Assembly: GCF_028649475.1 (NCBI RefSeq)
Contig: NZ_JAQSIP010000002.1
Span: 62,001-126,000, forward strand
Length of the DNA stretch: 64,000 nt
From: Curvibacter cyanobacteriorum
GTDB taxonomy: Bacteria > Pseudomonadota > Gammaproteobacteria > Burkholderiales > Burkholderiaceae_C
Reading direction: 5' to 3'
How positions within the stretch are numbered: the stretch's first letter is position 1; each line of letters starts with the position of its first letter. The notes under the pieces were generated by a model. It saw only the letters and a program-made list of their open reading frames with translations. It had not been told where the DNA came from and did no database searches. The position numbers were made by a program, and so were the translations under genes. Below, in pieces: positions 41,134-49,555 of the stretch.

Positions 41134-41812
41134 GGGGCAGGCGCGCCAGGCCCAGCGCATAGCCGGCGTTGCGCAGGGTTTTGATGCAGTCCAGCGGCTC
41201 CAGCTTCTTGCGCAGGCGGCTGACCACGATGTCCACCGCGCGGGTGTAGAGCTCGGCCTCGTGGCCGCGCAGTTGGTTCAGGATGTCGTCGCGGCTGAAC
41301 ACGCGGCCGGGCTCGCGCGCCAGCAGGTGCAGCAGGTCGAATTCGGTGCTGGTCAGCTCCAGCGGCTGGCCTTGGCGTTGGGCGCTGCGGGTCACCGGGT
41401 CGATCACCAGGCCGTCAAAGCGCAGCGGGGCGCCGGGCTCGGGGCGGGCCGGGGCGCGGCGGCGCAGCACGGTTTGCAGCCGGGCCACCAGCTCGCGCGG
41501 TTCAAAGGGCTTGGGCAGGTAGTCGTCGGCGCCCAGCTCCAGGCCGACGATGCGGTCCATGACTTCGCCGCGCGCGGTCAGCATCAGCACCGGCAGGTCG
41601 CTGGTCTTGCGGATCTCGCGGCACAGGGCAAAGCCGTCCATTTCGGGCAGCATGACGTCGAGGATGGCCGCGTCCCAGCCGCCCTCGGCCAGCCGGGCCA
41701 GGCCCAGACTGGGGCGCAGGGCCTGCTCCAGCGTCAGTTCGAAGCGTTGAAAGTACGCCGCCAGGGGCGGGCCCAGGTCGGCGTCGTCGTCGATCAGCAA
41801 GATGCGTGGCAT
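41126..41812 (-). CDS. OmpR-family response regulator, CpxR-like
   Basis: A 228-residue two-domain regulator. The receiver has acidic DDD at 8-10, phospho-acceptor D52 (LDVMLPEMDG), the conserved T79 and K101 (PKPFEP). The winged-helix output ends RAVDIVVSRLRKKLEP...GYALGLA. It is coupled to the kinase gene by an 8-base overlap and follows a CpxP-like gene on the same strand, the arrangement of Cpx envelope-stress systems. Phosphorylated regulator is expected to activate the CpxP-like gene, and a direct repeat upstream of that gene fits this. Confidence 0.92.
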   Translation of the reverse strand: MPRILLIDDDADLGPPLAAYFQRFELTLEQALRPSLGLARLAEGGWDAAILDVMLPEMDGFALCREIRKTSDLPVLMLTARGEVMDRIVGLELGADDYLPKPFEPRELVARLQTVLRRRAPARPEPGAPLRFDGLVIDPVTRSAQRQGQPLELTSTEFDLLHLLAREPGRVFSRDDILNQLRGHEAELYTRAVDIVVSRLRKKLEPLDCIKTLRNAGYALGLARLPHG

Positions 41813-41849
41813 GGGGGAATTGTCCCATTCAAGCCCGCGCCGCGGGCGC

Positions 41850-42320
41850 TCAGAACGGCCCGTGGTGGCCGCGCTTTTGCATGAACTCGCGCACCTTTTG
41901 CTGTTGCGCCGGGTTCAGGCTGTCGTAGAAGTCGCCCATGGCGGCGATCAGGGCCGGGCTTTGCTGCTGGATCTGCGCCGTCTTCTCGTTGATCAGGGCC
42001 TGCGCCTTGCTGCGGTCGAACTGGGGGCCGGCCATCAGGGCCTGCAGTTGGGCACGCGGTTGGGCGTGGCTGCCCATCAGGGCCAGGCGCTGCTGGTGCA
42101 TTTGCTCGGCCAGGGCGCTGAGGCGCTGCTTTTGCTCGGGGTTCAGGTCGAGGCGGCTGCTCATGCGCTCGACCATCTTGGTGCGGAACTCGTCCGAGTC
42201 GCCTTCGCCACGGCCCCAGCGGTGGCCGTCGCTGTGGCTGTAGGCGCTCAGGCTGCCGGCCAGCAGACCGGTGCCGAGCAGACCGAACAAGACGCGTTTG
42301 TTGAGGAGGCGGAAATTCAT
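41850..42320 (-). CDS. Spy/CpxP-family periplasmic protein
   Basis: A 156-residue helical protein with an N-terminal signal segment (VLFGLLGTGLLAGSLSAYS). It carries two LTxxQ-like repeats, LNPEQKQRL and LNPAQQQKV, the marks of the Spy/CpxP chaperone and sensor-inhibitor family. His residues in HSDGHRWGRG and in the terminal GHHGPF could bind metals, as in zinc- or copper-linked relatives. It is located directly upstream of the response regulator and kinase in the same direction. Expected role: damp the kinase in the unstressed periplasm. Confidence 0.88.
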   Translation of the reverse strand: MNFRLLNKRVLFGLLGTGLLAGSLSAYSHSDGHRWGRGEGDSDEFRTKMVERMSSRLDLNPEQKQRLSALAEQMHQQRLALMGSHAQPRAQLQALMAGPQFDRSKAQALINEKTAQIQQQSPALIAAMGDFYDSLNPAQQQKVREFMQKRGHHGPF

Positions 42321-42397
42321 GACAGGTCCTTCACAGACAGGGGTTGAACATGGCTGTGATGGTGCCGCCCGGGGGTGTCGGCGTCCTGTCGGGCGGG

Positions 42398-42412
42398 TTT
42401 CGGTTTGTTTCG
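42398..42412 (-). promoter_or_regulatory. Candidate response-regulator binding site upstream of the CpxP-like gene
   Basis: On the minus strand CGAAA-N5-CGAAA forms a direct repeat with 10-base spacing, starting about 90 bases before the CpxP-like start. OmpR/CpxR-type regulators bind such repeats as dimers (E. coli CpxR uses GTAAA-N5-GTAAA). The site lies in an A/T-rich patch unlike its surroundings. The half-sites differ from the E. coli sequence, so this is an inference from spacing and position. Confidence 0.4.
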
Positions 42413-42419
42413 TTTTATG

Positions 42420-43622
42420 TCAGCCGGCGTGGGCGCTGGCGGCGGCGGGCTGGCGCAAGGTGATGGCGGTCAGCAGGGCGGCCAGCGCCGCCGAAGCCGC
42501 GATGCCGATCACCATGGGGCGGGCGCTGCCGTCCACAAACACGCCCACCACGGCCATCAGCAGGGCGCCGACGGCAAACTGCAGTGTGCCCATCAGCGCC
42601 GAGGCGGTGCCGGCCACGGCACCGTGTGCATCGAGTGCCAGCACCGAGGTGGTCGGCACCACCAGGCCCAGAAAGCCGTAACCGATGAACAGCAGGACGA
42701 GCAGGGGCGCCAGGGCGTCCACGCCCGCCAGGTTCAGGGCCAGCAGGGCGCCCATGGTCAGGGCATAGCCCGACACCGCGACCTTGACCACCGCCACCAG
42801 GCCAAAGCGCTGGGCCAGTCGGCCGGTGAACTGCGACACGCCAATGAAGGACGCGGCATTGGCCGCGAACGCGATGCTGTAGGCCCGTGGGCTCAGGCCG
42901 TAGTGGTCGATCAGCACAAACGACGAATTGGCCAGGTAGACAAAGAAGCTCGCAATGCCAAACGCGCCAATCATCACCAGGCCCATGAACTGCCCGTCGC
43001 GCAGCAGGCCGCCGTAGGCGCGCATGGCGCCACCCAGGCTGCTGTCGGCGCGTTGCGATTCGGGACGCGTCTCGGGTAGGCTGCTGGCGGTCAGCGCCAG
43101 GCCCAGCACGGCGGCCAGGGTGACGGCCCAGAACACGCTGCGCCAGCCGGCCCACTCGATCAGCAGGCTGCCGGTCAGGGGCGCCAGGATCGGTGACACG
43201 CTGAACACCAGCATCAGCAGCGACATCAGGCGTGCCGCGTCGTGGCCGGTGTGCAGGTCACGCACCACCGCGCGCGGGATCACCATGCCCGCGCAGGCCC
43301 CCAGGCCCTGGATGAAGCGCAGCACCACCAGGGTGTGGATGTCGGGTGCCAACGCACAACCCACACTGCCCACCCCGAACAGCACCAGGCCGAAGTACAG
43401 CGGCACCTTGCGGCCCAGCATGTCGGACACCGGGCCGTAGATGACCTGGCCCAGCCCCATGGAGATGAAGAACGCCATCAGGCTGGCCTGCACCGCGCCC
43501 ATCGAGGCGCCCAGGTTCTGCCCGATGGAGGGCAGGGCCGGCAGGTACATGTCGATCGCAAAGGGCCCGATGGCAGACAGCAGGCCCAGCACCAGGGCGG
43601 TGCGTAAAAAGGAAGATTTCAT
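42420..43622 (-). CDS. Bcr/CflA-family multidrug MFS exporter
   Basis: A 400-residue 12-helix transporter. FAIDMYLPALPSIGQNLGAS near the start, GPVSDMLGRKVPLYFG (motif A) and RFIQGLGACAGMVIPRAVVRDL (motif B/C region) are specific to the Bcr/CflA drug-resistance branch, which exports bicyclomycin, chloramphenicol, sulfonamides or polar amino acids by proton antiport. The ATG is the only start before the first helix. It is transcribed towards the Cpx-like genes, with 99 bases between, and downstream of a divergent LysR-Bug pair. The natural substrate is unknown. Confidence 0.92.
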   Translation of the reverse strand: MKSSFLRTALVLGLLSAIGPFAIDMYLPALPSIGQNLGASMGAVQASLMAFFISMGLGQVIYGPVSDMLGRKVPLYFGLVLFGVGSVGCALAPDIHTLVVLRFIQGLGACAGMVIPRAVVRDLHTGHDAARLMSLLMLVFSVSPILAPLTGSLLIEWAGWRSVFWAVTLAAVLGLALTASSLPETRPESQRADSSLGGAMRAYGGLLRDGQFMGLVMIGAFGIASFFVYLANSSFVLIDHYGLSPRAYSIAFAANAASFIGVSQFTGRLAQRFGLVAVVKVAVSGYALTMGALLALNLAGVDALAPLLVLLFIGYGFLGLVVPTTSVLALDAHGAVAGTASALMGTLQFAVGALLMAVVGVFVDGSARPMVIGIAASAALAALLTAITLRQPAAASAHAG

Positions 43623-43830
43623 TCGGTCACAGGGAGGCAAGACAAGGCGGGTGGCCGGGCCAAAGCGGCCGCGGTGCACCCGGGGGCCGGGGCGGCGTCG
43701 GCAGGGCCCTCGGGGCCCGGCACGGTCTGGCCGGCGGCACACGGCTCGCAGGACAGGGGGGGAGGATAACGGATCAGGGTTTACCCTGTGTGTCGGCGGC
43801 CATCGCACGCGCCGTGGCGCCCCGCCGCGG

Positions 43831-44754
43831 TCAAGGGTTGGGGGCGTCGCCGGGGTCGGCCTGGCGCCGGTAATGGGCCAGCAGGGCGTCGATCAGGGCG
43901 CGCGCGTAGTTGGGCAGGGCCTCGGGGTCGCGCACCAGCACAAAGCGCTCGCGCACGCTCCAGGCGTCGGTCAGCTCGACCAGCGCCAGGTTCATGGCCT
44001 GCTGGTTGCGCCGCGCGGCGCTGACCGGCACCACGCCAATGCCGACCCCGGCGCCGATCATGCGGCACATGGCGTCAAAGCTCGACAACTGGATGCGCAG
44101 CCGCATCGGCTTGCCCAGCTTCTCGGTCACCCCGGCCAGGAAGGTCTGCAGCGTGCTGCCGTGGTGCATGCCCACCGCGTCGTCATCCAGGGTTTCGGCA
44201 AAGTCCACCTGGGCGCGCTGGGCCAGGCGGTGCTGGGCCGCGGTGACCAGCACCAGCCGGTCGGTGCTGAAGTGGATGGCCTGCAGGCCCAGGGTGTCCA
44301 CCTGGCCCGCCACGATGCCCAGGTCGGCGCGCCCGTCCAGCACGCCGCGGGCGATCTCAGCATTCGGTTTTTCTTGAAGGTCGACGTTCACGCGTGGGTT
44401 GGCCGCCATGAAGGCCGGCAGCACCTCGGGCATGAAGTCGGTCACCGCGGTGGTGTTGGCCAGCACCCGCAGGTGGCCGCGCAGGCCCCCGCTGTATTCC
44501 TGCAGGTCGATGCGCAGCGCCTCGGTCTGGCGCAGCAGGGCGCGCGCGTGGTGCAAGAAGGCCTCGCCCGGCGGCGTCAGGCTCACGCCACGGGCCTGGC
44601 GGTAAAACAGCGGCAGGCCGGCCTGGGTCTCCAGCGCCTTGATGCGCGCACTGGCCGCGGCCAGCGACAGGTGTTGGCTGGCGGCGGCACGGGTCAGGTT
44701 CAGCGCCTCGGCGGTTTGCACAAAAAGGCGCAGGTCGGTCAGGTCGAACTGCAT
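43831..44754 (-). CDS. LysR-type regulator, divergent from the itaconate-like operon
   Basis: A 307-residue LysR regulator. The winged helix is FDLTDLRLFVQTAEALNLTRAAASQHLSLAAASARIKALE, and the effector domain begins GHLRVLANTTAVTDFMPEVLPAFM, typical of the YtlI/CidR-like branch. It is divergent from the Bug-hydratase-dehydrogenase-CoA transferase-MmgE-CitE operon with 152 bases between. In Pseudomonas aeruginosa the comparable itaconate cluster also has a LysR activator next to it, so this is the probable activator, with itaconate or its CoA ester as signal (inference). Confidence 0.9.
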   Translation of the reverse strand: MQFDLTDLRLFVQTAEALNLTRAAASQHLSLAAASARIKALETQAGLPLFYRQARGVSLTPPGEAFLHHARALLRQTEALRIDLQEYSGGLRGHLRVLANTTAVTDFMPEVLPAFMAANPRVNVDLQEKPNAEIARGVLDGRADLGIVAGQVDTLGLQAIHFSTDRLVLVTAAQHRLAQRAQVDFAETLDDDAVGMHHGSTLQTFLAGVTEKLGKPMRLRIQLSSFDAMCRMIGAGVGIGVVPVSAARRNQQAMNLALVELTDAWSVRERFVLVRDPEALPNYARALIDALLAHYRRQADPGDAPNP

Positions 44755-44861
44755 GCCCCGATGCTAGCCCAAGCCCGTTGCGCTGGGGGTGGGAGGGTTT
44801 TGTTTTGCCGAAGGCTTGGTCTTGAAATGTGTGATTGCGCCGCGGCCTCGTCAGCGCCAAC

Positions 44862-44875
44862 ATGCAGGGCTGCAT
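44862..44875. promoter_or_regulatory. Palindrome upstream of the itaconate-like operon
   Basis: ATGCAGGGCTGCAT has perfect 6-base arms (ATGCAG/CTGCAT) around GG. It lies 31 bases before the Bug start and 107 bases from the divergent LysR start. It may be an operator or part of the leader. Low certainty, as it is short. Confidence 0.3.
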
Positions 44876-44906
44876 CGACCTACAACAAGTGCTGGAGACA
44901 AGCCCC

Positions 44907-45941
44907 ATGTCCTTTGCTTTCAAGGCCCCACCGAACCGATCCGCCCTGCCGCGCCGCCTGGCCTTGGGCGCCGGGCTGAGCCTTTGGGCCAGCCTGACGC
45001 TGGCCCCCGCTCTGGCCCAAAGCCCCAGCTACCCCAGCCGCCCGATCGTGATGGTGGTGCCGCAAGCCGCCGGGGGCACCAACGACATCGTGGGCCGCCT
45101 GGTGAGCCAGAAGCTGGGCGAACTGCTGGGCTCGGCCGGCGTGGTGGTCGAGAACCGGCCCGGCGCGGGCGGCAACATCGGCACCCAGAGCGTGGCCAAG
45201 GCGCCCAAGGACGGCTACACCCTGCTGATGACCATCAGCAGCAGCCAGGCCATCAACCCCGCGCTGTACAAGAACGTGGGCTTTGACCCGGTGAAGGATT
45301 TCCGCCCGATCAGCCTGATCGGCGCTGTGCCCAATGTGCTGCTGGTCAACCCGAACTTTCAGGCCCGCACCGTGGGCGAATTGCTGGCGCTGGCCAAGGC
45401 CAAACCGGGCCAGTTGCCCTACGCCTCGGCGGGCAACGGCACGCTCAACCACCTGCTCGGTGAAATGCTCAACAGCATGGCCGGGGTCGACCTGCAGCAT
45501 GTCCCCTACAAGGGCGTGGCCCCGGCCATGAACGACGTGCTGGGCGGGCAGTTGCCCATGCTGTTTGCCAGCCTGCCGTCTTCGCTGGCCAACATCCGCG
45601 CCGGCAAACTGCGCGCCCTGGCGGTCAGCGGCCCGACCCGTTCGCCGGTGTTGCCCGAGGTGCCCACGCTGGGCGAGACCGTGCCGGGCTACAGCGGCAC
45701 GCTGTGGATTGGCCTGTTCGCGCCGGCGGGCGTGCCGCAAGAGGTGTTGACGCGCCTGCAGGACGGCATGTCGCGGGCCCTGCTCAGCAAGGACCTGCGC
45801 GACAAGCTGGAGCAGCAGGGCGTGGAGCTGGCCGGCACCCCCGACAAAGCCGCTGGCCCCGAGGCCTTGGCCACCTTGCTGCAGGACGACCTGGGCAAGT
45901 GGGCCCAGATCGTCAAGTCCTCGGGCGCTTCGGTGGACTGA
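44907..45941 (+). CDS. Bug-family periplasmic receptor of the itaconate-like operon
   Basis: A 344-residue receptor. The signal peptide includes LPRRLALGAGLSLWASLTLAPALAQ, cleaved near residue 39. The pocket loops are MVVPQAAGGTNDIVGRLVS and VENRPGAGGNIGTQSV, and KDGYTLLMTISSSQAINPALY and HVPYKGVAPAMNDVLGGQLP follow, a standard set. The ATG at 44907 has a TGGAGACA site. First gene of the operon, so its ligand is probably a C5 dicarboxylate such as itaconate, mesaconate or citramalate (inference from the enzymes). In P. aeruginosa a TRAP system sits at this place instead. Confidence 0.9.
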   Translation: MSFAFKAPPNRSALPRRLALGAGLSLWASLTLAPALAQSPSYPSRPIVMVVPQAAGGTNDIVGRLVSQKLGELLGSAGVVVENRPGAGGNIGTQSVAKAPKDGYTLLMTISSSQAINPALYKNVGFDPVKDFRPISLIGAVPNVLLVNPNFQARTVGELLALAKAKPGQLPYASAGNGTLNHLLGEMLNSMAGVDLQHVPYKGVAPAMNDVLGGQLPMLFASLPSSLANIRAGKLRALAVSGPTRSPVLPEVPTLGETVPGYSGTLWIGLFAPAGVPQEVLTRLQDGMSRALLSKDLRDKLEQQGVELAGTPDKAAGPEALATLLQDDLGKWAQIVKSSGASVD

Positions 45942-46049
45942 ACCGAGTGAAGCCGGCGGGGCGTGCGTGCAGTGCAGGCCCCAGCGCCTGGCAGCGCCTG
46001 CACCCGTGTGCCATCCCGATTTTTTTCATCCTCTTTCGTTGTCAAACCC

Positions 46050-46937
46050 ATGAGCCAAGACCCCCGCACCGTGGACGCCGCCCTGCTGGCGCACCTGCAA
46101 ACCTGGCAGGGTCGCCAGGAGACCCTGCACGACCAACTGGGGGCCACCCCGGTCAGTGCCCTGTCGGCCACCCTGGACCGCGATGACCCCGCGCCCGTCA
46201 CCGGGCGCACCGAATTGCCGCCGCTGTGGCACTGGCTGTACTTCTTGCCCCAGGTGCGCCAAAGCGGCCTGGGCCCGGACGGCCATGCGCTGCGGGGGGG
46301 CTTCCTGCCGCCGGTGCCGCTGCCGCGCCGCATGTGGGCCGGTGGGCGCCTGCGTTGGGAGGCGCACAACCCCCTGACCGTGGGGCAGGCGGTGCAGCGG
46401 CATTCGCGCATCGAGTCGGTCACCCACAAATCGGGCCGCACGGGCGACCTGGTGTTTGTGCTGGTCAAGCACGAGGTGCACAACGCCAACGGCCTGGCCC
46501 TGACCGAAGAACACGACATCGTCTACCGCGCGGCCCCCCAGCCGGGCGACCCGGTGCCGCCCCCGACCGCCGCCGAGACGGGGGCCGCCTGGCAGCGCGA
46601 GATCGTGCCCGACGACGTGCTCTTGTTCCGCTACTCGGCGCTGACCTTCAACGGCCACCGCATCCACTACGACCGCCGCTACGTCACCGAGGTCGAGGGC
46701 TATCCGGGCCTGATCGTGCATGGCCCGCTGATCGCCACCCTGCTGGTCGACCTGCTGCGGCGCGAGCTGCCGCCAGCGCGCCTCAAGTCCTTCGCGTTCA
46801 AGGCCGTGCGACCGACGTTTGACCTGAACCCGTTCCGCGTGCAGGGCAGCCCCGGCGCCGACGGCCGGAGCGTGCGTCTTTGGGCCAGCGACCACGAGGG
46901 CTGGCTGACCATGCAGGCCACCGCCGAGCTGTTCTGA
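46050..46937 (+). CDS. FAS1-like/MaoC hydratase, candidate itaconyl-CoA (mesaconyl-C4-CoA) hydratase
   Basis: A 295-residue double-hotdog hydratase of the HTD2/mesaconyl-C4-CoA hydratase type. The N-terminal half is FAS1-like dehydratase domain (LPPLWHWLYFLPQVRQSGLGPDGHALRGGFLPPVPLPRRMWAGG), and the C-terminal half has FNGHRIHYDRRYVTEVEGYPGLIVHGPLIATLL with the catalytic hydratase motif. The size and motifs match the itaconyl-CoA hydratase (Ich) group, which adds water to give citramalyl-CoA. Neighbours are an acyl-CoA dehydrogenase, a family III CoA transferase, an MmgE/PrpD protein and a CitE-type lyase, together the full set for itaconate to pyruvate plus acetyl-CoA. Confidence 0.85.
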   Translation: MSQDPRTVDAALLAHLQTWQGRQETLHDQLGATPVSALSATLDRDDPAPVTGRTELPPLWHWLYFLPQVRQSGLGPDGHALRGGFLPPVPLPRRMWAGGRLRWEAHNPLTVGQAVQRHSRIESVTHKSGRTGDLVFVLVKHEVHNANGLALTEEHDIVYRAAPQPGDPVPPPTAAETGAAWQREIVPDDVLLFRYSALTFNGHRIHYDRRYVTEVEGYPGLIVHGPLIATLLVDLLRRELPPARLKSFAFKAVRPTFDLNPFRVQGSPGADGRSVRLWASDHEGWLTMQATAELF

Positions 46938-47040
46938 CGCCTGGCCCGGCGTGGCCAACGCGCCGGCCGGAGACCCCGCTCAACGCCCCCCTCTCTGACT
47001 TCACGCCCTCATTCCTTCACCGATCCCGGACCTCTTCACC

Positions 47041-48204
47041 ATGATCAAGCAAGCCCCCGACCAGTACCAGGACATCCGCGATGCCGTGCGCGCCCTGTGC
47101 GCGCAGTTCCCTGACGAATACCACCGCCAGATTGACCACGACCGCGCCTACCCCGAGGCCTTTGTCGATGCGCTGACGAAGGCGGGCTGGCTGGCGGCGT
47201 TGATCCCGGCCGAGTACGGCGGCTCGGGCCTGGGCCTGGCAGAGGCCTCGGTGATCATGGAAGAGATCAACCGCAGTGGCGGCAACTCGGGGGCCTGCCA
47301 CGGCCAGATGTACAACATGGGCACCCTGCTGCGCCATGGCTCCAAGGCGCAGAAAGAGCTGTACCTGCCCAAGATCGCCAGCGGCGAGTGGCGCCTGCAG
47401 TCCATGGGGGTGACCGAGCCGACCACGGGCACCGACACCACCAAGATCAAGACCACGGCCGTCAGGAAGGGCGACCGCTATGTGATCAATGGCCAGAAGG
47501 TGTGGATCAGCCGCGTGCAGCACAGCGAGTGGATGATTCTGCTGGCGCGCACCACGCCGCTGGCCGAGGTCAGCAAGAAGAGCGAGGGCATGTCGATCTT
47601 CATGGTCGACCTGCGCGAGGCCGAGAAGTCGGGCCTGACGGTGCGGCCGATCCAGAACATGGTCAACCACGAGACCAACGAGCTGTTCTTCGACAACCTC
47701 GAGATCCCGGCCGAGAACCTGATCGGCCAGGAAGGGCAGGGCTTCAAGTACATCCTCGACGGCCTGAACGCCGAGCGCACCCTGATCGCGGCCGAGTGCA
47801 TTGGCGACGGTTATTGGTTCCTGGACCGCGTCACCCAGTACGTCAGCGAGCGCGTGGTCTTTGGCCGCCCGATTGGCCAGAACCAGGGCGTGCAGTTCCC
47901 GATTGCGGACGCCTACATCGAGGTCGAAGCCGCCAACCTGATGCGCTACAAGGCCTGCGAGCTGTTCGACGCCAACCAGCCCTGCGGCGCGCAAGCCAAC
48001 ATGGCCAAGTACCTGGCCGCCAAGGCCAGCTGGGAGGCCGCGAATGCCTGCATCCAGTTCCATGGTGGCTTCGGCTTTGCGCACGAATACGACGTCGAGC
48101 GCAAGTTCCGCGAGACGCGGCTGTACCAGGTGGCGCCGATCTCGACCAACTTGATCTACGCCTACGTGGCCGAGCATTTGCTGGGGCTGCCGCGGTCGTT
48201 TTGA
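47041..48204 (+). CDS. Acyl-CoA dehydrogenase
   Basis: A 387-residue FAD enzyme that makes an alpha,beta-double bond in an acyl-CoA. RLQSMGVTEPTTGTD and RYVINGQKVWIS are flavin-contact motifs, and FHGGFGFAHEYDVERKFRE is near the end. The usual catalytic Glu of the YEGT motif is absent (YQVAPIS, residues 362-368). A Glu at 245 (GLNAERTLIA) lies where isovaleryl- and long-chain enzymes keep their base. Second enzyme gene of the itaconate-like operon; a similar gene occurs in the P. aeruginosa cluster, where methylsuccinyl-CoA would be a sensible substrate (inference). Confidence 0.88.
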   Translation: MIKQAPDQYQDIRDAVRALCAQFPDEYHRQIDHDRAYPEAFVDALTKAGWLAALIPAEYGGSGLGLAEASVIMEEINRSGGNSGACHGQMYNMGTLLRHGSKAQKELYLPKIASGEWRLQSMGVTEPTTGTDTTKIKTTAVRKGDRYVINGQKVWISRVQHSEWMILLARTTPLAEVSKKSEGMSIFMVDLREAEKSGLTVRPIQNMVNHETNELFFDNLEIPAENLIGQEGQGFKYILDGLNAERTLIAAECIGDGYWFLDRVTQYVSERVVFGRPIGQNQGVQFPIADAYIEVEAANLMRYKACELFDANQPCGAQANMAKYLAAKASWEAANACIQFHGGFGFAHEYDVERKFRETRLYQVAPISTNLIYAYVAEHLLGLPRSF

Positions 48205-48305
48205 TGGGGGCGATGGTGCTTGTCCGGTGACTTTGGTGCTGGCCTTTTAGCCCTTCGACCACAACACCCCCTTCAGGTCCCCAACCTTTTCAGTGAGTCC
48301 ACACC

Positions 48306-49490
48306 ATGACCACCCGCCCCCTCGACGGCATCACCGTCATCTCGCTTGAGCACGCCATCGCCGCGCCTTTCTGTACCCGTCAACTGGCCGACCTGGGCGC
48401 GCGCGTCATCAAGATCGAGCGCCCTGGCGCCGGTGACTTTGCGCGTGCCTACGACCAGCGCGTCAACGGCGAAGCCTCGCACTTTGTCTGGGTCAACCGC
48501 TCCAAGGAAAGCCTGACCCTGGACCTCAAACAGCCCGCCGCCCTGCAAGTGCTCCAGCAACTGCTGCAAGACGCCGACGTGCTGGTGCAAAACCTGGCTC
48601 CCGGTGCCGCGGCCCGCATGGGCCTGGGCTACGAACAGCTCAAGGACAGCCACCCGAAACTCGTGGTCTGCGACATTTCGGGCTACGGCGAGGACGGGCC
48701 CTACCGCGACAAGAAGGCCTACGACCTGCTGATCCAAAGCGAGGCTGGCTTTTTGTCGGTCACCGGCACCCCCGACGAGCCCTGCAAGGCGGGCAACTCC
48801 GTGGCCGACATCGCGGCCGGCATGTACGCCTACACCAGCGTGCTGGCGGCCCTGCTGCAACGCGGCAAAACCGGGCGCGGCGGCCACATCGACGTGTCCA
48901 TGCTCGAAGCCCTGGGCGAATGGATGGGCTACCCCATGTACTACGCCTACCAAGGGGCCACCCCGCCGCCGCGCAGCGCCGCGGCCCACGCCACCATTTA
49001 CCCCTACGGCCCCTTCAAGGCCGGCGATGGCGGCACCGTCATGCTGGGCCTGCAAAACGAACGCGAATGGAAGCTGTTCTGCGAGCATGTGCTGCTGGCG
49101 CCCGAGCTGGCCGTGGACCCGCGCTTTGACAGCAACGCGCGTCGCAACCAGCACCGCGACACCCTCAAGGCCCTGATCCTGGACACCTTTGGCGCCCTCA
49201 GCAGCGCCGAGGTGCTGGCCCGCCTGGACCAGGCCCAGATCGCCAACGCCCGCATGAACGACATGGCTGGCCTGTGGGCCCACCCGCAGTTGCAGGCGCG
49301 CGAGCGCTGGCGCCAGGTGGGCTCGCCCGCCGGCCCCATCCCAGCCCTGCTGCCGCCAGGCCGCCACAGCAGCTTCGACTACCGCATGGACCCGGTGCCC
49401 ACCGTGGGCCAACACACCGAGGCCATCCTGCGTGCGCTGGGCCGCAGCGACGCCGACATCGCCGCCCTGCGCGCCCAGGGCGCGGTCTGA
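48306..49490 (+). CDS. Family III CoA transferase (CaiB/BaiF), candidate itaconate CoA transferase
   Basis: A 394-residue class III CoA transferase that moves CoA between carboxylates through an aspartyl-CoA intermediate. It starts LDGITVISLEHAIAAPFCTRQLADLGARVIKIERPGAGDFAR. The catalytic Asp is D140 in KKAYDLLIQSEAG, and SGYGEDGPYRDKKAYD and RGGHIDVSMLEAL are diagnostic. Its place between the dehydrogenase and MmgE/PrpD genes of this operon matches the Ict enzyme (succinyl-CoA:itaconate CoA transferase) position in itaconate clusters. Other acids, such as mesaconate or citramalate, are possible. Confidence 0.9.
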   Translation: MTTRPLDGITVISLEHAIAAPFCTRQLADLGARVIKIERPGAGDFARAYDQRVNGEASHFVWVNRSKESLTLDLKQPAALQVLQQLLQDADVLVQNLAPGAAARMGLGYEQLKDSHPKLVVCDISGYGEDGPYRDKKAYDLLIQSEAGFLSVTGTPDEPCKAGNSVADIAAGMYAYTSVLAALLQRGKTGRGGHIDVSMLEALGEWMGYPMYYAYQGATPPPRSAAAHATIYPYGPFKAGDGGTVMLGLQNEREWKLFCEHVLLAPELAVDPRFDSNARRNQHRDTLKALILDTFGALSSAEVLARLDQAQIANARMNDMAGLWAHPQLQARERWRQVGSPAGPIPALLPPGRHSSFDYRMDPVPTVGQHTEAILRALGRSDADIAALRAQGAV

Positions 49491-49555
49491 GCGGCCCGTG
49501 CCGCGCCGCGCCTGAACTTTGCCGAACAACACACCCCGACGGAGACCGATCCACC

